A program made the translations under genes and the position numbers. The notes below the pieces were generated by a model. The model was not told where the DNA came from and searched no databases. It saw only the letters and a list, made by a program, of their open reading frames with translations. This document shows, in pieces, positions 23,546-34,399 of a stretch of 64,000 nt of DNA. The stretch covers positions 18,788,101 through 18,852,100 of the forward strand of contig NW_026947491.1 of NCBI RefSeq assembly GCF_034190915.1. The letters are read 5' to 3'. The stretch comes from Cavia porcellus (taxonomy: Eukaryota; Chordata; Mammalia; Rodentia; Caviidae). Within the stretch, counting starts at the first letter, position 1. Each line of letters begins with the position of its first letter.

Positions 23546-23557
23546 TTACACCTATAT

Positions 23558-24560
23558 TTTATCATTTCCTTCACATGACCTCTTGTGGCAGGGCTGCAGC
23601 AACTTGCATATTCTGGAAAAATGACTGTGAATCTTAGGAACTTAGGTGTTTTGGAATACAAAGTTCTCATTACAGTCATGCAAAATTAGTGTGCTATTTT
23701 TTTTCACTATGAGAGGCAACTGTCACATACAGTAATAAATATTTCAGTTTTGAAAGGAATAGAATACAAGTATTTACAGGAAAGGAGTTCTATGGAAAAT
23801 GAAGGGAGAATTTATTGGTACATACGTTAGGTAAAATGAGAATGGGAATGGTTTTGTGGATATTTAACTACTTGTATAATTGTGGCAAAATGTATATTAC
23901 TTATAATTAAAATGAACATCTAATGTATATATTATTCAAAATCTATATAGTAAGTGTATATTTTTGGATGATTTCTTACCTCTCCATAGGTGAGAAACAC
24001 TACCAAATTTTCGAACATATTTTTCAAATAGATGCTGCTTGTCTACTCATTTATAAATAAAATAGAATGTACAATAAAACCGTCATATTCTCTCATTTGA
24101 AGAAGACATGTGACAGTCATTCAGAAGCACAATCACTCTGTCCTTGAATTGCTCAGCAAGCCATTGAGGTGTGTGAGAAGATTGTAGAACCTCACAGACA
24201 GGATGAGTTTATAGCCTATGGCCTCACATCTCATAGGACATTATGCTTCTCATGCTGTGTATACATCTGCAATCCTGTGAAGTTACCAAATCCACTAATT
24301 ACATATTGATAAGAATTTTAAAAAATGAGGTTACACGTAGGAACATACCATGTGTTCTGTATATTATGGATATTACAAAACAAATCTCAAAACATTCTCA
24401 TGTGCTTTGAATCTTTCCTTCTCTGATGCTTCCACCATAGAACTGGCCACATATAGAGGAGGCCATGAAAATAGGACCTCCATGTGCTGATGAATACCAG
24501 CCCAGCAATCACTATGCAGCTCTGCAGAGGATGCCAGACCTGGAGGCCCAACTGTTTCCA
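23558..24560 (+). repeat. Unit W 5' flank, first copy
   Basis: It matches 42,855-43,830, including the CTTGCATATTCTGGAAAAA stretch (23,603 and 42,908) and CACATCTCATAG. It holds the promoter region of the V segment at 24,595. The octamer position reads ATGAAAAT (24,465-24,472), one change from consensus. Confidence 0.7.
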
Positions 24561-24594
24561 CTCGGTGGTTGGCACTGAGCACAAACAGCTCACC

Positions 24595-25048
24595 ATGGAG
24601 CTGGCACTGAGCAATGTTTGGCTTCTTGCTATTTGAAAAGATAATTTATGGAAAACAATAAATACCAAATGAGTGAATGGCACAAGTGGTATAAATAACA
24701 GACATGTGTGATAGCTTCCTGAGCAGAATGTATCTCTGTTTTCAGATGTCCTGTGTGAGGAACAGCTGATGGATTCCGCGGGAGCTTGTTGCAGGTGGGG
24801 TGGGGTCCCTGAGAGTCTCCTGTGTGAACTCAGGATTCATATTTCATAGCTGTGTGACAAACTGGATCCATCAGGTTCCAAGAAAGGGGCTGGAGTGGAT
24901 CTCAGCTAACGGTAGCAGTAGTAGCACATACTATGCACACTGTGTGAAAGGCCAATTCACCATCTCACACGACAATGGCAAGAACACATTATATCTGCAG
25001 ATGAGTAGCCTGAGACCAGAGGACATGGCCTTGAATTACTGTGCAAGA
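24595..25048 (+). pseudogene. IGHV: IGHV clan III (IGHV3-like) pseudogene, W1
   Basis: The leader starts at ATG 24,595 (MELALSNVWLLAI). A one-base loss puts a TGA before its end, and the donor reads AT instead of GT. The V exon begins after TTTTCAG at 24,746. A one-base loss in framework 1 breaks the frame. From 24,800 the domain is open: [44 protein letters not shown], and an intact NYCAR end. Both cysteines and the framework-2 tryptophan are present. The recombination signal has a consensus nonamer. This is one of the better-preserved V bodies in the window, but it cannot be translated from its own leader. Confidence 0.87.
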
Positions 25049-25087
25049 CACAATGAGGGGACAACAGTGTGAGCCCAGACAAAAACC
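25049..25087 (+). other. V recombination signal (23-RSS), perfect nonamer
   Basis: Heptamer CACAATG (one change), a spacer of exactly 23 bp, and the nonamer ACAAAAACC, identical to consensus. Confidence 0.8.
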
Positions 25088-25139
25088 TCAGGGCTGGGGC
25101 CTTAGGGCCAGCAGGGGTGCGAGAGACACACTACAAGAA

Positions 25140-25870
25140 GTCTACCACAAAGAGTACATGCGTTTTACCATTTTATTATTTTAGATTGGCATTATGACAT
25201 TTTCAAAATGATGCTATGTAAGAACAAAAATAGTAAAGAAACAAAATTTAATATTCGTACTACATAAAATATCAATTAAAACCTAGAATGATCAATTCAT
25301 TGCCTAACAAAGCTCACAAAGACAAGAAATCTTTTATAATAAAATAATGCAATACAGTTTACTATTTTCTATTGATGAAGTGGTGTATTTTGCATTTTGT
25401 ATTCTTTGCTCAAGAAAACCAAAATCTTTTTGAATGTTTTATAATATAAATTAGGATAGACAAATACAGTATAAATCTGAAAAATGTCTATAAATACATC
25501 ATCTCACTTGATGTCTATGACAGGAAATATTTTGATTATGGTGCATGTATAACCTGAAACTACCATACTAGTAAAGAATAGATAAAAAATACCTGTCAGA
25601 TGTATGACTACATACAAGTCACATTTCCACCTCCTCACAATGAAAAATCAAATAATACTGTCAGAAAAGGGTCTTAAAACCACACTATTTAATAATAATT
25701 TAATTCATTAAAAACAATGATACTAAGAGCCAAGTCAGAGACTTCAATAATTATTAATTTTTCAGTTGATCATAAATTCTGTGAACTAATTTTTCTAAAA
25801 TATATTCTAAGCCAAAATTACCAATAAATGTCACACATTTTGAATGTTTTATAATATAAAATAGGATAGA
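25140..25870 (+). repeat. W-type V 3' flank, first copy
   Basis: It matches 38,180-38,900 and 44,450-45,230, as seen in TTTTACCATTTTATTATTTT and the CATTCATTGCCTAACAAAG-like stretch. An imperfect direct repeat of about 33 bp (25,428-25,460 and 25,838-25,870) lies at its end. Confidence 0.65.
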
Positions 25871-25872
25871 TG

Positions 25873-26159
25873 GTGTGAGGTAAAACTGATGCAGTGCAGG
25901 AGGGCAGGTTTGGTACACCTGGGGGCATCCCTGAACTGTCCTGTGCAGCCCCTGGACTCATCTTCCATCACTGCATGATGAAATGGGCCTACCAGCTCCA
26001 CGAATGGGTCTACCAACACTCACTGTGATGATGACACACACTGTGCCACCCTGTGAAGGGCTGATTCATGATCTCCAGAGACAGTAACAAAGGCCCACTG
26101 CATCTACAGAGGAGCAGCCACAGATCTGGGGACACAGCCATGTGTTACCATGTGAGAGA
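25873..26159 (+). pseudogene. Second, decayed IGHV segment of unit W1
   Basis: It starts GTGTGAGGTAAAACTG, equivalent to the CEVQL start of clan III V exons, but no splice acceptor precedes it. Framework 1 (GASLNCPVQP) keeps a cysteine. CDR and framework 2 are scrambled with stops. Framework 3 is recognisable as GLIHDLQRQ-type sequence out of frame, and the end reads CYHVRD. A good recombination signal follows. Its duplicate is at 45,281. No leader exon is visible for either copy. Confidence 0.65.
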
Positions 26160-26198
26160 CACAGTGCAGAGACCTCATTGTGATCCCAGACACAAAAC
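26160..26198 (+). other. V recombination signal (23-RSS)
   Basis: Perfect CACAGTG heptamer, 23-bp spacer, nonamer ACACAAAAC. Confidence 0.75.
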
Positions 26199-26374
26199 TT
26201 CTTACAACGGCACTAAAGACCAGCAGGCAACAGTTAGGTTACAGAGAGCGCACAGGACCTACATCAAGAGAAGATTTAGAAGAAGTTGAGGTACAGTTTC
26301 TTTCAGTATCCAAAACTTCTCTGTATAATACTTTACCCCAGATACTCCAAATTCATGTGTCTGTTTCACCTTGG

Positions 26375-26670
26375 AAGTCTCTCAGTTAGACATGATTGTT
26401 TGTCAAGAATTTATTCTTCTTTATAGCTTAATAGTAGTCCATAATGTACAAATAATATATTTTCTTTATCAATTCCTATGTTTATGGTATACTGGCTACT
26501 TCCAAGATTTAGCTATGACTAATTGTGTTGCTGTACACATTGTTATGCATGCAAATGCTGTAATTCAATTTTTTAGCTCTTTGATAGAGTTGTGCAAAAT
26601 GGGAATAGCTGTATCATGTGTAATTTCTACCACCAGTTCTTCGAAGAATGGAAATTAGTTTCCATTTGCA
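26375..26670 (-). mobile_element. LINE-1 ORF2 3' fragment
   Basis: The antisense resembles the same ORF2 end seen at 23,430 (TTCTTTATAGCTTAATAGTA and the CTTCCAAGATTTAGCTATGA stretch). It is short, diverged and inert. Confidence 0.6.
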
Positions 26671-26974
26671 GGGATAGTGTAGCAGTGTTCATAAGATGCA
26701 AAGTTAACAAGTTGCATCTTTAGGATGCAACCTGAAGATGGTCATAAAATGCCTGATGACTTGGTGTGGGAGGGAAGCAGGGAGAAAAGGATTGCAGAGC
26801 AGCCAACCTCATGACATACTGATGATGACATATGTGCTCCCTGCTTCAGAAATGTGTGGTTGTGAAAGTATCCATGTGTGTTAATACTTCTCAGGGGTCC
26901 ACTTTACATATAGGCAGTTGATGCCATATATCTAGTGAAGCTTTTACAAATAAAAAGTATCTGAAAATATAAGA

Positions 26975-27215
26975 AGAGTGAGAGAGATAACAACAGTCAA
27001 CAAAGAGAAAGCCGCTAACAGGAACCAACACTTTCACTGTTCGGTTTCCTTTCTGAAAGCAGCAAAAGGCAGCAAAGTCACACAAGCTCTCACCACAGGG
27101 AGAGGGTTCGTGAACCTCAGGAGGTGCATTCTTGTGTCCAGGAGCTGGACCAGGAAGCAGTTTGTTCACAATAGAGGAGAGCACAGGGCCAGATGGAGGG
27201 CATAACCTTATAAGA
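26975..27215 (+). repeat. Conserved block upstream of V units (copy 2 of 4)
   Basis: Related to 12,190, 36,840 and 54,600. It has the GGTTTCCTTTCTGAAAGCAGC and AGGAAGCAGTTTGTTCACA stretches; the latter is also near 37,015. Confidence 0.6.
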
Positions 27216-27336
27216 CATGGGATCCTATGGAGATGGTGCAACAGTTTATGACACTTTCATCATTTTACATAGTCACAAAGTAAGAAGCACCAATTAAAAA
27301 TCCATGATCTGTGTATATGCAGAAAAGTGAAATGAG

Positions 27337-27438
27337 CGGGGCTCAGGATTTAGCTCAGCTGCATAAGTTCCTGCCTTGCAAGCAGGCAGTCTTAAGTTCG
27401 ATCCCTAGTACCGATAAAAATGGAAAAAGACAAAAAAA
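27337..27438 (+). mobile_element. tRNA-derived (ID-like) SINE with target duplication
   Basis: The element starts GGGGCTCAGGATTTAGCTC. It has an A box (TAGCTCAGCTG, near 27,351), a B box (AAGTTCGATCC, 27,394-27,404) and an A-rich tail. A near-perfect 12-bp duplication (AAGTGAAATGAG / AAGTGAATTGAG) flanks it at 27,325-27,336 and 27,439-27,450. Confidence 0.8.
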
Positions 27439-27600
27439 AAGTGAATTGAGCTCAAGTGATACACACAGAAGAAGACTCTATTACATAATGATTTTTAGTG
27501 CTACCATTGTTACCGAACTCCCTCAGGACACCCCCAGCTGCTGTGTGCCATGCTCTTTCTAAGATATCCATCCAGAGAGCTGCCTATATAGCAGGAGTCC

Positions 27601-27608
27601 ATGCAAAT
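27601..27608 (+). promoter_or_regulatory. Octamer of IGHV promoter
   Basis: Perfect ATGCAAAT 124 bp before the leader start position, followed by the AGGGCCTCCCTGTGCTGA stretch typical of IGHV3-type promoters. Confidence 0.8.
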
Positions 27609-27731
27609 AGGGCCTCCCTGTGCTGAGGAAAACCAGTCAAGCACTCACCCTGCAGCTCTGCAGAGGAGTCTATTCATCCCTGCATGCCCAGCTGTTCCCA
27701 CTTGGTGATCAGGACTGAGCAGAGTCTCACC

Positions 27732-28190
27732 ACGGAGTTCACAGTGATCATGGTTTTACTTTTAGCTGTATTAAAAGGTAATTCATGAAAAAGAAGAGAA
27801 AATGAGTGTATGAGAGGCACAAGTGGGATAAACAGTGGACCTGTGTGACAGTTTCATGAGCAGGATGTCTCTGTGTTTCCAGGTGTCTAGGCTGAGGTGC
27901 AGCTGATGGAGGAGTCCAGAGGTGGCTTGGTGCAGCCTGGGGGGTCCCTGAGACTCTCTGGCATGGCCTCTGGATTCACCTTCAGTAACTGGATGAACTG
28001 GATGTGCCGGGCTTTAGGGAAAGGGGCTGGAGTGGATCTCAGAGATCAATGGTGGTAGTAGTACTATAAACTACATAGTCTCCGTGAAGGGCCGATTCAC
28101 CGTTTCCAGAGACAACAGCAAGAACATGTTGTATCTGCAGATGAGCAGCTTGAGAATGGAGGACACCGCTGGGTATTATTGTGCTACAAG
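27732..28190 (+). pseudogene. IGHV: IGHV clan III (IGHV3-like) pseudogene, U1
   Basis: The leader start codon is ACG (27,732). An in-frame ATG follows at codon 7 (27,750), and the leader exon ends at 27,777 with a good GT donor. The V exon starts after TTTCCAG at 27,883. It has a TAG in the second leader part (GV-stop-AEVQL), one extra codon (MEESRGG), and glycine instead of the first cysteine ([10 protein letters not shown]). One extra base near 28,020 shifts the frame in framework 2. Downstream in the new frame are [28 protein letters not shown] and YYCATS. The octamer is perfect. It is non-functional despite a largely complete exon. Confidence 0.87.
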
Positions 28191-28229
28191 CTCAGTGAGA
28201 GAATGTCACTGTGAGTCCAGAGAGAAACC
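28191..28229 (+). other. V recombination signal, degraded heptamer
   Basis: CTCAGTG, a 23-bp spacer and AGAGAAACC. The second heptamer base differs from CACAGTG, a position known to be important for RAG cutting. Confidence 0.6.
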
Positions 28230-29590
28230 TTGCTGCAGGACCCCTTTCGGCCAGCAGGGAGCAATGAGGATCCATGAGCAGAGGACAGGAGCAAGTGCAG
28301 TGCCAGCAGATGGGGATTAAGGGCTTCCTGTTGGCCTCTGGGGTTTCCTCAGAGGAATCATATCACAAGAAGAGACTAGAGATACACAGTCTTCAGATAA
28401 CTTACGAAGTATCCATGATACGAGTTTAGTTACATGTATTTTTTTCTTTTTCTTAATTTCTATCATATGAATTTTCTTAAAAATCTCATAACCTGAAAGT
28501 GACTTGCCCATGTTGAGAAATGTCTTTTGAATACCTAATCATTATCTACAATGAAGCTGTTATTTTTCGCATCGTGAGGAGAGGTTGTCTATTTCAAGAG
28601 TAAATTTTTGAGATTAGGAAATTAAATCCTTCTCACCCCTCCCCACAGGATCTGAGACCTTGCAGCTCTTTAGTCTCCTTGGCACCTAAGGAGACCTGGT
28701 TCCCAGGCTCTGCCCTGCACCATGAGGAGCTCTGTGCTCAGGAGAGAGGGAAGAGGGGCAGCAAGACTGGACACAGGGCTGTGTCCAGGAACCATGTTGA
28801 TCTATTTTTGCAAAAATTATCTGCCTGTAATTTTATTTACATTATTTAGAATTTAGGAATTTATAAAATATATGTTAACATTCTTCTTTGGTTTCCTTTC
28901 CCACCCCCTCTGTTTCTGTATTTGTCTCTTTTTCTGGAATACACATACATAGATTTCCATTTACACAAAAGCTTTGTAATATATAATATGAAAATAAAAT
29001 GCTGTTTCATAATATTCATTTTACTTTCTAAACATTCTCAAATCTATGGCTTTATAATTTTTATGTAAGTTCATTCTGTATTCATTAATCACATATATTT
29101 TCCTAACTCTTTATAAAATTGTCAGATATACCTCTATACATAATGATATCAACCTCATTAGTATGGTGTTCTGTCCTGAGAACAGGAGGAAATTATTTGA
29201 AACACTGAATCCCCGCACATGCAGGCTTCCTGAAGGCAGTGCTGAGGTGAGCTCTTCACATATGGATGGCACATATATCCATCGTGTGGCTGTGGCCTGA
29301 TGGTTCTTTTCATCCTGGGAAGCTAAGTAACCTCCACATCCTCACCCAGCTCTGCACCTCACTGGCCTTCACCATCACTGCTTTGCCTTGGTTGCAGGAA
29401 TGAGATTTCTAATGGGAATCCACGTGCACATTTTGATTCAAGCCCAGGTTAGAATACCTTCCAAAACATGCCTTAATTGGAATCTAATAGTTGTTGTGGG
29501 ATTCACATCTTACAAAATGTTTATCCCTGAATCCATTACACTAACACTAAAGTTGATAATAAACCAAATTTGTAATTATGACATTTAAAA
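28230..29590 (+). repeat. V 3' flank and spacer of unit U1
   Basis: It contains the shared flank (a GGCTTCCTGTTGGCCTCTGG stretch at 28,322; a GGATCTGAGACCTTGCAGCTC stretch at 28,648) and the shared GCAGGCTTCCTGAAGGCAGT stretch at 29,221. No gene is seen. The microsatellite found at this place in Y units is only a short pyrimidine run near 28,905-28,935. Confidence 0.6.
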
Positions 29591-29599
29591 GTATGATGC

Positions 29600-30155
29600 T
29601 TTAACAGAAAGAATAGGTATACATGAAGAGACAATACACACATAGAACTTTTCATAAACAGTTTATGAAAAGCAATTATATGATGCATGATGAAATGAAC
29701 AGCTACTTTGAAGAAAAAGAAACACTAAAATACCCAGTGCTGAACCTGTAGTGTTGTGCTGTCAAATCCAGTAATACTTCTATTCTTTGGTCAGAGTGAT
29801 TTTAGTATGTTTTGTATTGTTTAATTTCAACATACATGAAAGAATGGACAGCTATTTTGAAGAGGAAGAGAGACATTATGGAAGCCATTGTTGACTTCCA
29901 TTTTGTCTGGTTTTGAAGACCTAAAATGCCTTCATCATTCTGTTTTGATCAGTCTAACACTATTTCACTATTTTGTTTTGTATGTATCATTGTGTGTGAA
30001 GATATGGACAACTATTTAAAAGAAAATTTGAGACAATATGATACACATTGAAGATCTCCTGTTTTCTTGCTTTGAAATCTGTGTCTCTTACATTGTTTAC
30101 TTCTGATCTGTTTTGTTATGTTCAATTTTACCCTCTTTAAAATAAAAATGTGATG
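29600..30155 (+). mobile_element. LINE-1 3' UTR tail with about 145-bp modules
   Basis: Tandem-like units share an ATTTTGAAG...ACATTATGG core and a TTTTGAAGTCCTGTAATG-like core. The tail ends in CTCTTTAAAATAAAAATG, matching the end of the element at 54.03 kb. There is no ORF, so this is a 5'-truncated insertion. Confidence 0.65.
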
Positions 30156-30869
30156 TTTTAAAACTAACTAGGCACACATTAGAAAAGTCATTAAATTTGT
30201 TCCCAGTATTAGACCTAGCTCATTCACATCCAGATAACATGGCACAGATAATAAATTTAAGCCATCAGCTCAGTATTTACCCAATCTTTGTATACTGCCA
30301 TGTGATTGACTCACATCCATAGACTTTTATTGAGATAAATGACCTGATCTTATTGGACTAAATGACCATGAAAGAAAACTAGGCTTTTTCTGTGCTTTAG
30401 ATTTTTTACAACATTTAAACAATAAATAAGACAAAATGGCTCTTCTCGTCTTCTGTTTCTTGAGAAGCAGAAGAAAAATTCATTTAATGAAAGGAAAGAT
30501 TTCTTCTTTTGTTTAATAAGTCTTGAAAGAATAAAATTTCACATTTGCAAATGTCTATTTATATTTTTTTCTGAGCCAGCACCCTTGTTTTATAAAAATA
30601 TCTACCATTCACCCATTTTTCTATACACTCCACTTTATGTACATTTTAATTTCAGTTATGCAGCCCAAGAGCACACATAAAGGATTGGGAAAGATAGGTT
30701 TCTGTCAGTATGGGGGATTTTCCCACATAATACTTATCTGTGACACTCTGATTTCATGTCTTTCTTTACCGCTGAAGTCTCATCTAGAAAAGATGATGTT
30801 TTTATAGGAGATCCCATTCTCAAAGGATTCAAATTTTCATGGTAAAAAAGGCTTCTGCTATGTTAACCT

Positions 30870-30927
30870 GGCCCAGGTCCAAGTGGAGCTCAGGGAATCT
30901 GGTAACAGTCTGAATTGAAGCTGGAAT
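30870..30927 (+). pseudogene. Collapsed V fossil: framework 1 start joined to V end
   Basis: CCCAGGTCCAAGTGGAGCTC, resembling the QVQL start of a V exon, is followed within about 40 bp by a recombination signal at 30,928. Nearly the whole V body (about 250 bp) is missing. It may be an internally deleted V exon. The upstream sequence does not show a leader. Confidence 0.5.
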
Positions 30928-30966
30928 CACAGTGAGGAGTAGTTAGTGTAAGCCCAGCCACAACCC
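30928..30966 (+). other. V recombination signal (23-RSS) of the collapsed fossil
   Basis: Perfect CACAGTG, a 23-bp spacer with the shared AGTGTAAGCCCAG end, nonamer CCACAACCC. Confidence 0.6.
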
Positions 30967-31204
30967 TCAGCTCTGCAGGGATAAGAACCCACAGACCCTG
31001 CTCCTCACAGCCCAGAGATGTTCAGTCCCTGAGATGGAGCTGAGATAACTTTGGGTGATCACTTTGCGCAGAAGCCAGCTCTTCTAGCTCCAGCACAGAG
31101 ACACTGGGGGACTTTAGCTGCTGAGACCCCGAGTCCTCCTCACTCTTTACCCTCCTGTGACTCACTTCCTCTATGTAAACTGAGAAGTAATTGGGCATTT
31201 ATGT

Positions 31205-31620
31205 CTTTCATTATGGCTTCTTTTTTATTCTAAAGAACATAAAGCAGAATAAAAGCAATCAAAGCAAACCAGCGTAAGAGATACAGGACTTCAAAATATA
31301 AAACAGACAACATTTACCATGACGGCTCTTGTTGTACTAAAAATAGCTGCAGATAACTTCAGACATAGTAAAAATCAAACAGAACACTACAGAAGACAAA
31401 CAATGCAACAAAACAATGAATGCAATGAAAGATTTTAGGGCAAGCCAATACTAAAGCCAAAGCTGCTATCATAATATATCTTACTGTCTTTGAAATAGCT
31501 GTTCCTGATTTAACACAATCAAACAAAATAAAAAGAACAAAACCCAACACTACAAAGCAATGGAAATGATATAGGAGCTTGAAAGAAGACCATAGGGAAT
31601 CAACAATGGCTCTAACCCTC
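31205..31620 (-). mobile_element. LINE-1 3' UTR tail
   Basis: Antisense copies of the tail modules are present, for example the CAGGACTTCAAAATATAAAAC and AAATAGCTGTTCCTGATT stretches. It is adjacent to unassigned DNA. Confidence 0.6.
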
Positions 31621-32704
31621 AGAAGGTGATGCCCCTGGATGACAAACTGTGTACCCCTATAATCTGAACCTATGATCAGAGCACTGGCCCTAACCCCACA
31701 ATGTTAGTGAAACACCGCAGCAAAACAGATGTCAAATTGCATTTCCCCTACGCAGCTATCATCACAACCTGTGTTTCTCTGGATAAGTTGGTCACTTAAG
31801 GGCTTGGGACCCCTTGCCTGCCAGCCTGCTCCCTGGAAGTGGCTGGGGTCTGGCCATTCCCAGTCTCATGCTGGTTACCACTCATGGCACTGGTTCCCAG
31901 AATGGGCTTGTTTGCAGGTGTGGTCATTGTTCTCTGCACTCCTCTTTCATTATATCTTCTTCACACAAATTTAGCTGTATATCATTTTAAACTATAAATC
32001 TGTTAATAATTGACAAACTTATTGAAAAAATTAGATATCGATAATTTCATCAGTTAAATTTTTGAGTGATCATGTTTTGTGAGTGCATGGCATTAGACCC
32101 AAAAACACCAATACAATGTCAGTATAAATCATTTTCCTGAATTTGAAGGGATCCAAATAGTTTTTTTTCTGGCGCTTTACACTTCCCATATCCTGAGCTG
32201 GTCACAGTGAGCACAAATATATCACTGCACTATCGACTTAAATGTTATGGAAATATTTCTTAAGATTCAAAAACAAAAAGTGTGTCTACCTACATTCAAG
32301 GCTTAGAAAAATAATTTTAGATTTTTGAATTTTATGCACATAGTATGTTTTAGATAAAAATGACAGGCAAAAGACATACTGATGAGGATGTGGTAAAATT
32401 AGAGCCCTCAAAATGTTGATGATAAAATAAATGTTGATGATAATGTGCAATTTCTCAGCTATTGTACAAATAAGTTAGTATCTGTTAAATTCAGTAAATG
32501 AGTTTTTCATATGATTTATGTCATTGGGTATTTAGTTGTGTTAACTGCACATTAGTGCAAAATTGTATGAGGTGACATTCCTTTAAAATGTCTTCACAGA
32601 ATCTAAAATTTAGAAACTACTTAACAATCTACCAGTTCATGGAGAATTTCATCAAAGAAATTGTATCCACACATGGAATACACTTCATTGTTCAAGAAAT
32701 GACA
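31621..32704. other. Unassigned intergenic DNA
   Basis: A GC-richer patch lies at 31,730-31,970 within AT-rich sequence. I recognise no gene, V fossil or transposon in it. Confidence 0.4.
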
Positions 32705-33490
32705 GTACTGTTTTTTTTTTAATTTCATTTAGAAAAAAAAAAAAACAGTAAGATACAACTAATACAGAATTTCAAAAAAATACAGTAAGAAATCACTGGT
32801 TAATAGATTGCATATTGTCATCTTAGAAGTGTAGTTCAGATTACAAAATTAAAGGGTACAAAGTGGGCATTCAAACAGTGAGACTGCAAACGTCTGTGTT
32901 CAATGATCCCACAAAAACTTAGTAATACGGTCATCTATCTTACATACTTGCAGTTGTATCCTTTAGATCACTTTCTTTTCATCTCTTTTTTACAATAACA
33001 ATTACACATTTTGGGTTTTATTATTCCCACTGTCCTTATTATGTTTTTTTGGAAAAGAATAAAAGCAAATGGGACAAAACAAAGCTGTCAGTCAAAACAA
33101 AGGGTGGACATAATACATGATGTAAAAACAGAATACAAAGTCATCAACAATAGTTACCATAATGCCTCTTTCTACCTTAAAAAGAATTGCCTATATCATC
33201 AGGTATAATAAAATTGAACAAAACAATACAGAACAAAACCAAAACACTGAACACATTGCAGGACTTCAAAAGAAGATAATAGTCAAACCAGAATAGGCAT
33301 CATAGTGAATCTTATTGCCTTCAAAGTAGTTGCCTATACCCTCAAACGATACTATCAAACAAAACAGAAAAAAGTAAAATCAGTCAAAACAAGATGATGA
33401 GAGCAATACAGGGCATTAAATCAAGTTAATAGGAAATCAAAAAAGTTACTGCTAATTTTTTAATTAATTTTTCCCTTAATTAAAAAATAA
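32705..33490 (-). mobile_element. LINE-1 3' UTR tail
   Basis: A T-run at 32,711-32,720 represents the A-tail. The following 780 bp align in order with 22,110-22,960 and with the units at 60,146-61,320 (GCATTCAAACAGTGAGACTG, and ACCAGAATAGGCATCATAGTG). It is 5'-truncated within the UTR. Confidence 0.7.
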
Positions 33491-34370
33491 TATACTTCTT
33501 GTTATTTTGTGAATATGCATTGAAAGTCATTAATGCATGCAAAAACCATTTCTTGTGTGACTCTGGTGACAATTCATATACATGTTTTAATATCATTGCA
33601 CAAAGGATATAGAGCTATGTCTTCCAGGGACTACGGTGACATGAATTAGTGAATTATTAGCAATATCATCAGGTTTTTATGGTGTCAAACACACAACTTT
33701 ATTACTGTATTGTAGAATCACAAATGATTTAGTACACAAAATCCCATTCAGTTCCATACTTCAGCAGAGATTTTACTGCATGAATGTAAAATTCATGCAG
33801 AATGCATGGATATTAAAAATAGATAAGCCAAAAGCTATGACACAACACATTTCTGGAGAAAACAAACAGTGCAAAAACATAATTTAACATTCAAGACGTA
33901 TTGTTAAATCTCAATAATCTCTGATTTAAATGTAATATAGCAGTAAATGCATGATCTGCACAAACAGCCCAACATAGTTCATTTCTGACAATATAACAGT
34001 TGTAATGAGCAGTAGGATAGTACAAAATATTAACTCAAAGAAAAGGAAAACTCAAGAATCTGAAGATTTCCCAGATTGATCAAATGACAAATGTCACCAA
34101 GACTTATTAGAGTGAACACTGAAGTCAAGTGAAGGGAATGCATGTAAAGGAGAGTAGCAGAGACTGAGAGAAGCCCGATGCTGCTTGACAGGAAAATAGA
34201 AAACTGACGCACATGGCACTGAGACTCTGTCACTCCCATCACAGTTTCAGGGTGTAGGAACCTGAGAGAAGACAGGTCATCGATTATAGATATGTGACTA
34301 CAGTCTCATTAGGGAAGATTCAGCCCCAAGTTTTGGGGCTACCTTCTACACTAACCACAAGGGTGGCTCC
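33491..34370. other. Unassigned AT-rich DNA
   Basis: Nothing recognisable on either strand. Confidence 0.4.
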
Positions 34371-34399
34371 TGGGTGTTCAACAAAAGTTTGGGCTCAGC

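Noticed and set aside
24800..25072. Functional IGHV gene from the long open V body
   Set aside because: The leader is frameshifted, its donor is AT, and framework 1 has lost a base upstream of the open part.
27338..27410. A tRNA gene
   Set aside because: A and B boxes are present, but the A-rich tail, target duplication and other similar copies show a tRNA-derived SINE.
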